NCBI GenBank assembly: GCA_025201765.1
Contig: MU623706.1
Location: 1-15,221, forward strand
DNA length: 15,221 nt
Direction of reading: 5' to 3'
From: Daldinia sp. FL1419
Lineage: Eukaryota; Ascomycota; Sordariomycetes; Xylariales; Hypoxylaceae
Below the pieces are notes generated by a model that was given only the letters and a program-made list of their open reading frames with translations, had not been told where the DNA came from and searched no databases. Numbering within the stretch: the first letter of the stretch is position 1; the number at the start of each line of letters is the position of its first letter. The position numbers and the translations under genes were made by a program. Positions 8,990-15,221 of the stretch are shown in pieces.

Positions 8990-9360
8990 TATAATAAAAG
9001 TAATTATTCTCTTTTAACCATAGTAAAATTTTTATCATAATAGATTTTTAAAGATCTAAAAAGGGTTTCAAAATATCTTTATTAGGTTTATTAAGGTTAT
9101 ATTAAATAATATATATATTATTAATAATATCTTTAATTTTTTAAGGTAAGATCTTTGTAACAGAAAATAAGTTATTTATAATAATAATAATATAACTAAT
9201 TATTTTTTAATAATCTTGATTATTGGGCTAATTAGATGAAGGATCTAGTGTAATTTTTATAATAATATTAAATGTATATCTTAAAAATATGAATCTTTTT
9301 TCTAATAGATGCAAATCTTTTAAAGTAAAAGGATATAAGTGAATATATAGTATTAACAAT
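8990..9360 (-). other. DUF6570-like region of the Helitron protein
   Basis: The frame reads a Leu-rich block with LTLxxLxLLEKR (about 9,345-9,295), then TLDPSSNQPNN (9,254-9,222), ITKILP-like residues (about 9,160-9,142) and ILLWLKENNYFYYNIF (9,029-8,982). The sequence ILP, some 40-50 residues, then WLKxNNxxY resembles the domain of unknown function DUF6570 that precedes the Helitron N domain in many fungal Helitrons. Upstream CysxxxxCys-like residues (about 9,455-9,410) may be a zinc-binding remnant. I am less sure of this domain than of Rep and helicase. Between it and 8,300 the frame stays open with few stops but matches nothing I recognise. Confidence 0.5.
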
Positions 9361-9885
9361 ATATTTAACCTATATATTTCTAAAATATTTTTAATTTTAA
9401 TATTTAATAAACATTTTTTATAAACCTTTATAAATCTGGTATTATAAAGAAAACAATTTATATAAGAAAAATAAGATATTAAATTATCTTTAATAAAAGA
9501 ATATGATAGTGAATCTTTATAAAATGAAATCTATAACTTATCCATTAAATAATCTGGGAATAATTTTTAAAATAATAAATGTATTTAATTTTTAATATAT
9601 TAAATAAAATATAATTAATATTATTTTAAAAGAAGGTTATTTAATATCCAAATTCTTTTTTAAAAATTAAAGATATATTAAATTTTATAATGATTATTAA
9701 TAAATTTAATAAATAATTTAATAAAAGATTTAAAGATTTTTTTATTAAATTTAGTATTAAGATTATTTATTAAAATTTAAAAATATTTTTTTTGATGAAT
9801 AAGGTTAATTATTATTTTATAATATCTTTTATTAGGTTTTTTAGAGTTAGATTTAAGATTATTATTTTAAAGGTAAGTATGTTTT

Positions 9886-10260
9886 TGAGGAGAAGGAATA
9901 GAAGATAATGAGGTATTAGTTTTTTATTAGGATAAAAATTTAGGAATATTTAAGTTAAAAGTATGGTTTAATTTTGTTATTGGAGGAATAAATTTAGGGA
10001 GTATTGGTATAAAGTAAAGGATAATATAAAATATTGATTTAATTATCCTAAAAAGAATAGGTTTAGGTGGATAGTGAAGAGGATTAGAATTTATTAATAT
10101 ATCTATATTGAATGAAATAGGTTTAGGGGGTATTGTTGGTGAATGGAAAAGATTGGAGGTTACTGTTTTAATTGTTAATAAAGGAATAAATTTAAGTGAA
10201 TATTGTAGAAGATTAGGCCAAAGGAATATTGATTAATAATAAAAAGAATTAAATATATTT
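9886..10260 (-). other. Proline-rich N-terminal repeats of the Helitron protein
   Basis: In the coding frame, blocks of the type PPKPI recur. Their core (AATAGGTTTAGG or a derivative on the plus strand) starts at 9988, 10057, 10117 and 10186, spacings of 69, 60 and 69 bases, that is 23, 20 and 23 codons. Spacing by whole codons supports an origin as protein repeats rather than satellite DNA. Further SPSPQ-like residues follow near 9,890. The region is probably disordered and low in complexity. It carries almost no stops, because few of its codons are CAA or TGG. Confidence 0.6.
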
Positions 10261-10380
10261 AATCCATATGAATCCTATTTTAGAATATTGGGTTTAATAT
10301 TTGATATAAAAATATTTTATAAAGGAGTATTAGGTAGAAATATGATAATTTTAATGGTATTTTATAATATATAATATTTT

Positions 10381-11880
10381 ATAATATTATATTAAAATAA
10401 TATTTATAAAGGTAGAATATATTAATATAATTAATAGGTTAAAATATATTTTAAGAATAAAATAGTAAGGTATATAATATTATTAAAGGATTTATAATAT
10501 TAAATATAATTTAAATTATATATAATAAAGAAAAAGATTTAAAATAAAAAAATATATAATATTTATATATATAGATTACTTATATAAATAATTATTTTTA
10601 ATATTATTCAACAATAATAATTACCTAAAATAAAAAGAGATAGATATTATATATATAAATAATAATCTAATTATATAATAACTTATTTAAATAACAATCT
10701 TATATAGGTAACAGTAATAAAGAACCATTGATATAAATATATATACCTATATAATTAAAAACAAATATTATAAGAAAAAATAGATTTTTCTAAGGAAAGA
10801 ACCATTTTACATAAATATATAAATAATACAAAATTATAAAATAAAATAAAATAAAATCTTCTACTTATATAATAATATTAAGAATTTTATATTCTTTTTT
10901 TTATTATAAGTATTTAAAGCCTTTACTTTTTAATATTAACAATTTTATTAAATATTATTTTTAATTATGTTTTTACTTATAAAATCTTCTATTCCTTCAT
11001 ATATAAATAAAATATTATAAAGGTTTGGGGATTCTAACTTAGATATAATATTTGTTTTAAAAGTGAAGGATATTAAATACCATAAAAAAGGTATATTATT
11101 AATTAAATTTAACTTTTATTAAATCTTTATTATTATAAATATTATAATATTGGATTTAAGTATAAACATTAATATAAATAATTATTTCAAATTATTTTCA
11201 TTTATAATGTACATATATATATTTTACCTTAAAAATTTCATTATTGTTTAAAGAGATTTTATTATAATTTTAGGAGATTTGTAGCCTTAATCTATCCGTA
11301 CAAATAAGAAGTACAATTTTAAAGGAGATTTTCATAATATATTATTTATAAATTCATTAGAAAACATTTAGATATAAATTATTAATATAAAAAATAAAAT
11401 AAAATAAAATAAATTAAAAATATATTAATAATTAATATATATAGATTTTAAAATATATTTATTAATTATAATTTTTTATTTCTAATATAGAATTAAATAT
11501 TTAATTACATATTCTTAAAATATATTTATAAGGTATTAAATAATATTTTGATTAAATTAAATTTAGGTGTAATTGTATTATTCTTTAAATATAAAAGATT
11601 TATTAAGTTTTAATTTTATTTTAATTTTAATTTTAAATACCATATTAAAGATATTTTAGAAAAAAAAACTTATTCCTTCTACATCTTTTTAATATTTAAT
11701 AAATCTACCACAAAACATCACTTATAAACATATAAAGATAAAAAAATTAAATTAAAAGATAATTAATATATTTATTACGTGGAATAAATTATTAATAAAT
11801 TGTAAAATTATCTTATCACAAAAATAAAATATAAACCTATAATATTATTATTAAATAAAATTTAAAAAAATAAATACAAA
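10381..11880. other. A/T-rich stretch with no assignable gene
   Basis: Stops are dense in the Helitron frame and in every other frame I followed. Two (AAAAT)4 microsatellites occur at 10838-10857 and 11391-11410. A slightly less mutated patch at 11,240-11,340 contains three GGAGATTT-like copies and, on the minus strand, a 15-20-codon ATG frame starting near 11,330 with a hydrophobic beginning. It has no family match and is probably chance. The Helitron 5' end should lie in this stretch but is not recognisable. Confidence 0.5.
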
Positions 11881-12210
11881 TTCTTTATTTTTATTATTAT
11901 ACCTATACAGATTCTTTGCCCAATTCCTAACAGTTAAAGAGGACAAAGAAGAATAACTACTACACCTCAAATATTATCTACATTCAATTTTATAAAAGAT
12001 TTACAACAGAAAATATAACATAAAAAATAAGATGTAAAAACTTAAGTTATTAAAACTTCCCAAACTTCATAAACTTCATAAGTTTTATAAGTTTCATAGG
12101 TTTTATAAGTTTTTCTAAACAACAATAATGCGCCCTATAACATAACAAACAATAAAAACCTTTTTCCAAACATACCATCGCATAAACACCAGCAATACAA
12201 ATAAAAACTA
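11880..12210. other. Less mutated patch, strand and content unresolved
   Basis: CA dinucleotides and a few CpG (12,131-12,133 and 12,179-12,180) survive here. Two plus-strand frames give protein-like residues: one (phase of 11,902) is Gln/Asn/Thr/Ser-rich with about ten TAA/TAG in Gln-like positions; the other is Lys/Leu-rich with about five stops. The minus strand also has one long open frame. With three competing readings I cannot name a coding strand. The patch includes the 9-bp repeat at 12,062-12,115. Confidence 0.35.
12062..12115 (+). repeat. Six tandem 9-bp units
   Basis: Units at 12062, 12071, 12080, 12089, 12098 and 12107 follow the pattern A(A/G)(A/G)(C/T)TT(C/T)(A/T)T, starting AAACTTCAT, AAACTTCAT, AAGTTTTAT. 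The first two are identical. Most differences are transitions. Nine bases equals three codons, so a short amino-acid repeat is possible, but the reading frame is not established. Confidence 0.65.
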
Positions 12211-12659
12211 TTTATAATATAAATTATTAAAATATTTAAAATAAAAAAAAAGGATAAATTAAATAAAGTAAATCAATCCAAAAATATTTAATAAAAATAA
12301 AAATTTAATATATTAAATAAAAAAAATTAATAAAAAAAGTAATTACCTATCCAATATAGATTTAAATCTGTTATATACTCCTTAATTATGCCTAAATATA
12401 CCTTACCAATAATTTAATTATATTTTACCTATAATTTAATTATATTTTAATTATATCCCAAATAAATCTTCATTATATTTAATCATATTTATAAATATTA
12501 ATTATATTTTATATAAAATATATTAAAAATAATATAAATTTATTAAATCTTCTATTTCAATAATTAACCTAAAAAAATAATACCTTTTTTAAAATTTACA
12601 ATATAAATATAAAAAATTTTAAATTCAAATTTATTCTTAAATTAATTACCTAATTTAAA
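12211..12659. other. A/T-rich stretch, nothing recognised
   Basis: All frames have frequent stops. TTTAATTATATTTTA-like segments recur at 12,413-12,450 (ATTTAATTATATTTTACC and ATTTAATTATATTTTAAT), a short local duplication of about 22 bases. I see no gene, RNA or terminal repeat. Confidence 0.5.
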
Positions 12660-12768
12660 TAATGGTTATTTCAGAGCGGATACAAGATCCTAGGAGGAAA
12701 TAATATCTTATAAAAAAATAAGATTTTTAATGGTAGATTACCTAAATCTTAAATGTAAATTTAAATAA

Positions 12769-12820
12769 CAAAATTTCTTATTAATATACTCACTTATTAA
12801 TAAAAACCAAAATTTCTTAT
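12769..12820. repeat. 13-bp direct repeat, 39 bp apart
   Basis: CAAAATTTCTTAT occurs at 12769-12781 and 12808-12820. Thirty-nine bases is thirteen codons, so a small in-frame duplication in a former coding region is possible. It is short enough to have arisen by chance in this composition. Confidence 0.35.
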
Positions 12821-12889
12821 AAAAGGGTTTTAAATTATTAGAAAAATTATTAAAAGGGTTAGGTAAGGAATATAAATTAAGATTGTAAT

Positions 12890-13140
12890 TATTAAATTTA
12901 ATATTATTATTAAAATACTTTATTTGGTTTATTTAAATAAAATAATAAAGATTATTAATATTATTATTAAAATTATTAAAATTAAAATTATCAATATTAA
13001 AAGTACTACTATTTTTATTAGTGATGCTTTTAGAAGAATTATTATTAACAATGATTTTAATAGAGTTATTTTTATTAGGATTATTAATATTAATAATTTT
13101 TAAATCTTTAATTTTAATAATATTAGGATTATTGAAATTA
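12890..13140. repeat. Low-complexity TTA/AAT trinucleotide tract
   Basis: ATTATTAAAATTATTAAAATTAAA-like runs recur with 3-base periodicity. Read on plus they give Leu-rich sequence (including a 58-codon ATG frame from 13,024 to a TGA at 13,198); on minus they give Asn/Ser-rich sequence. Such tracts can come from an eroded Pro- or Asn-rich coding repeat or from plain microsatellite growth. The 58-codon frame is not offered as a gene. Confidence 0.45.
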
Positions 13141-13155
13141 TATTTCTCACTAGTA

Positions 13156-13208
13156 ACCTCCTTGATTTTTATACCTATCGCTTTTAAAATTAATTGAAAA
13201 AAGGAGGT
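13156..13208. repeat. 8-bp inverted repeat ACCTCCTT / AAGGAGGT
   Basis: Perfect arms lie at 13156-13163 and 13201-13208 with a 37-base spacer. The AAGGAGGT arm stands just before an ATG at 13,213, which resembles a bacterial ribosome site but has no meaning in this fungal context. It is one of the few C/G-bearing spots in the region. Confidence 0.35.
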
Positions 13209-14592
13209 AATAATGTATATTTAATTAACAATAATATTTTTCTTTAGATTGTGGATAAAAATAGAGTATTTGGCCATTCTATTATTAATTACAAATAATA
13301 TAATAATTTAATTAATAAATAAGGATTAGGCAAAATGTATAAAAAGGAATTTTATAGGATAATAAATAAATAAAATAAAAATATTATAATATAATAAATA
13401 AATTTTTATATTAAAATTAATAAATTTACCTGGTAGGTTTAAAATATAGTAAATTAGGTGTAAATAATTATTTTTATTAAAGTTAGATTTAGGAATAAAA
13501 GTAATAACATTTAAATCTCAAAAATTATAATAATTTTTATAAAAATAGATATTATTACCAAAATTAAAATATATAAGTATAAATTTATAAAAACAAAGGA
13601 ACCTCAATATAACATTATACCTAAAAAAGGTTTTGGTTATATTTAAGAAGATATAACTATATTTGAAAATGTTAATTTAACTTGTAAAAGGATATGGTAT
13701 TCATTTGGAATTATACGCAAAAGAAATTCCAGATCTTAAAACAAACCTATAGGAAATAACAGAATAACAAATAACCTCTCAAAATTTTAAAAAATCTTTA
13801 AGAAATTTCTAATAATTAAAATAAGGAATAATAAAATATAAATTTCTTATTAATATAAATTAATATAATAAAAAGAGAAGATAGGAAGGGAATATATTTT
13901 AATTTTTCTTATACCCTAAATAATGGAAATAATAAATTCCATATAAGATTATAAGGTTTTACAAGATAAAGTATAGGTATCCTATTACCAACAAAGATAA
14001 AAAAGGTATAGATATATTTTTAACATTATAACCCTTATTATTAATCCATTTATTTTTAAAGATTATATAATAAGTAATATAAACCATATTATATAAGAAT
14101 TTATTATTATTAAATATTTAAAAAATAATAAATAGAATAAATAGATTATAATTAGGGTAATAGATTTTAATTAACAATTAAAATTTAATTTCTTTTAAAG
14201 GATTAAAAAGTAAATTATATATAAAGATTTTTTTAAGATTTATATTAATAATATGATTTTAGGATTAATATATTTATATAATAGAATAAATGGATATAAT
14301 AGAATTTAATTATTTAATAAAAATAAATTAATATAAAGATTAACAATATATTAATAATATTATATAAAAAGTAAGTTATTTATAAAGATGGAGAACAGAA
14401 TAGATCATATATAATACAAAGAATAAATCATTTAAATATTACTTATCTACTAATATAATATATATATATAATAAATATAATTAATTTTTTACAATAATAA
14501 ATGTATTATAAGATATTAAGCTTATTATAAAGATAAATATTATTTATAAGTTTTTAAAAGTAATAACATTATAATGGATTAAGTACTTATAA

Positions 14593-14730
14593 AAGATCTT
14601 ACCTGAAAACTTAAGGATTGTATCAGCCCTTGGGGTGACCTCCAGTTTTTCTTATTTCATTAATTACACCATAATCCTAATTGATCAATCAATTCCCAAA
14701 GAAATCCCCTACACTTTTGAACATTTTTAG
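14593..14730. other. Least mutated islet; exon-like on minus strand
   Basis: This stretch keeps GGGGTGACCTCCAG-like sequence. On the minus strand, ATG at 14,724 opens a frame reading MFKSVGDFFGN and later INEIRKTGGHPKG, with four stops (TGA, TAG, TGA, TAA), and reaches CAG/GTAAGA at 14,605-14,597, a consensus fungal 5' splice site. On the plus strand, 49 codons from 14,584 run without a stop to TAG at 14,728-14,730 (LPENLRIVSALGVTSS at the start). Either could be real: a first exon of a minus-strand gene continuing into 14,039-12,700, or the C-terminus of a plus-strand one. No family is recognised. Confidence 0.35.
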
Positions 14731-14884
14731 TTATTATATAATAATTTCTTATCAGAAATATATATAATTTATTTTAAAAAATTATAAATTTAATTATTTT
14801 TTAAATAATATTAATTATTAATATTTTTATATAAATTTTAAATTAATATAATGAATTAAAATGGTTGAAAATTTTTTTATACCT

Positions 14885-14922
14885 TGTATATACATCTGTG
14901 GCTTCCCGTGGTGTATAGCTTT
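14885..14922. other. GC islet with imperfect hairpin
   Basis: TATACATC and GGTGTATA pair around TGTGGCTTCCCGT (outer six pairs perfect, then one T:G and one C:G). It contains a CpG at 14,909-14,910 in a setting of nearly pure A/T. It may be a remnant of a small repeat or structured RNA. I have no match from memory. Confidence 0.35.
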
Positions 14923-14980
14923 TTTAGTTAAATAGGAACTTATATTAGTAAATTTAAATTATTCAATTAGGATATTAAAT

Positions 14981-15096
14981 AAATATTTTAATTAATTAAA
15001 TATTTTAATTAATTAAATATTTTAATTTAATAAAAATTTTAATTTAATAAAAATTTTAATTTAATAAAAATTTTAATTTAATAAAAATTTTAATAA
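14981..15096. repeat. 17-bp tandem repeat, nearly seven units
   Basis: Units start at 14981, 14998, 15015, 15032, 15049, 15066 and 15083. The first two are identical (AAATATTTTAATTAATT), the third is transitional, and the fourth to sixth are identical (AAAAATTTTAATTTAAT). The seventh decays after AAAAATTTTAATAA. Pure A/T content and near identity suggest recent local expansion after the base-composition change. The remaining bases to 15,221 hold nothing else. Confidence 0.85.
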
Positions 15097-15221
15097 TTAA
15101 ATATAAAATTATTATATCTTAAAGAAAATAAATATTAAAATAATTAAATAAAAAATTAATAAAATTAATTATTAATAATAATAATTAATATTTAAAAATA
15201 AAATTAATAATATATTTAATA

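Larger units (their letters stand above)
3903..10380 (-). pseudogene. Helitron Rep/helicase gene, RIP-inactivated, about 2,150 codons
   Basis: Reading the minus strand with codon starts at positions leaving remainder 2 mod 3 (10,380 to 8,303), remainder 1 (8,294 to about 4,780), then remainder 2 again (to 3,903) gives one continuous fungal Helitron protein. Visible landmarks are a proline-rich N-terminus, ILP...WLKxNN (9,160-9,000), a PIFSFLIFN block (8,143-8,114), an INF remnant of TINP (7,834-7,802), a damaged HUH site (7,537-7,529), a YxxxY pair followed by VTK (7,003-6,980), a WxWLNxxxxY block then WPYL (6,760-6,703), and helicase motifs I to VI ending in YIQLS (4,130-4,113). I count about 105 in-frame stops, almost all TAA, as expected from CAA to TAA. 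There is no frameshift apart from two homopolymer sites. The start codon is lost or lies near 10,340-10,400, where stop density rises. The stop is placed at TAA 3905-3903 and is uncertain. The family call rests on motif order recognised by eye. Confidence 0.9.
3283..10400 (-). mobile_element. RIP-destroyed autonomous Helitron (boundaries approximate)
   Basis: The element is defined by the Rep/helicase relic at 3,903-10,380. Helitrons move by rolling-circle replication using an HUH nuclease fused to a PIF1-like helicase, inserting between A and T without target duplication. Both enzyme parts are present here in the right order on the minus strand. The 5' TC end, on the high-coordinate side, is not recognisable, and the 3' CTRR end is only a candidate at 3283. 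The element may be larger than stated or carry additional sequence. It cannot be active, since its only protein is interrupted about 100 times. Non-autonomous relatives elsewhere in the genome would be expected. Confidence 0.7.
12660..14130. pseudogene. Probable second destroyed coding region, strand unsettled
   Basis: On the minus strand, codon starts of remainder 2 mod 3 from 14,039 to about 12,700 contain about 16 stops in 445 codons, well below chance. The product is rich in Phe, Ile, Tyr and Asn, with an Asn/Ser-rich part at 13,140-12,900. On the plus strand, codons in phase with 13,141 have about 43 stops in 500 codons, close to chance. That reading looks more like a soluble protein (for example YGIHLELYAKEIPDLK, 13,699-13,746, and DTRS, 12,682-12,693). 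One is presumably the shadow of the other. Low stop number favours minus; amino-acid mix and the A-rich plus strand favour plus. I recognise no transposase, reverse transcriptase or integrase motif in either. It may belong to another transposon or be cargo next to the Helitron. Confidence 0.4.

Noticed and set aside
13024..13200. 58-codon Leu-rich plus-strand ATG frame as a membrane peptide
   Set aside because: It is the reading of a TTA trinucleotide tract, and the opposite strand is just as open.
13201..13215. AAGGAGGT followed by ATG as a bacterial ribosome site and start
   Set aside because: The frame closes after a few codons and everything else points to a fungus; the motif is one arm of an inverted repeat.
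13141..13300. Copia-type integrase C-terminal half on the plus strand (RLW and ITNN-like residues)
   Set aside because: The resemblance covers only a few scattered residues; no catalytic Asp/Glu, GKxPY or reverse transcriptase motif follows.
1..15221. Mitochondrial DNA, suggested by A/T richness and GC islets near the left edge
   Set aside because: The main content is a nuclear-type Helitron destroyed by C-to-T mutation, and no mitochondrial gene, rRNA or tRNA was seen.

Overview
This window looks like an inactive, extremely A+T-rich block (roughly 85% A+T by eye) of a filamentous ascomycete (Pezizomycotina) nuclear genome, mutated by repeat-induced point mutation (RIP) or a similar C-to-T process. 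TpA is everywhere, CpG is almost absent (about two dozen seen by eye in 15 kb), and almost no ATG-initiated frame exceeds 60 codons. The species cannot be told from the sequence.

The main content is not visible in an ordinary ORF scan. Reading the minus strand through its stop codons from about 10,380 down to 3,903 gives one continuous protein of about 2,150 codons: a fungal Helitron Rep/helicase. In order it has a proline-rich, period-repeated N-terminus (about 9,890-10,260), a region resembling DUF6570 (about 8,990-9,360), the Helitron-like N domain and HUH replication-initiator domain (about 6,890-8,150), a linker conserved in fungal Helitrons (about 6,540-6,780) and a PIF1-type superfamily 1 helicase (about 4,080-5,410) ending in the YxQLS motif. 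About 100 in-frame stops, nearly all TAA, interrupt it. Only two frame changes are needed, both at A/T homopolymers. Several catalytic residues are lost by C-to-T or G-to-A transitions. The 62-codon open stretch at 5126-5314 is the piece of helicase between motif I and motif III that happens to have no stop.

Left of the Helitron gene, 1-1,380 is A/T-rich sequence with a small duplicated GC islet at the extreme left, a hairpin near 360 and a weak degraded open stretch at 1,070-1,356. From about 1,500 to 2,960 lies a degenerate tandem array of about ten units (125-181 bp each). A copy of one roughly 48-bp sequence lies on each side of it. Then come A/T-rich sequence and several inverted repeats up to the end of the Helitron gene.

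Right of the Helitron, 10,381-11,880 holds nothing assignable. A less mutated patch with a 9-bp tandem repeat lies at 11,880-12,210. The stretch 12,660-14,130 has frames poor in stops and is probably a second destroyed coding region, but neither strand nor family can be settled. GC islets at 14,593-14,730 (with an exon-like start and a consensus splice donor on the minus strand) and 14,885-14,920, and a 17-bp tandem repeat at 14,981-15,096, close the window. No tRNA, rRNA, CRISPR array or intact gene was found.
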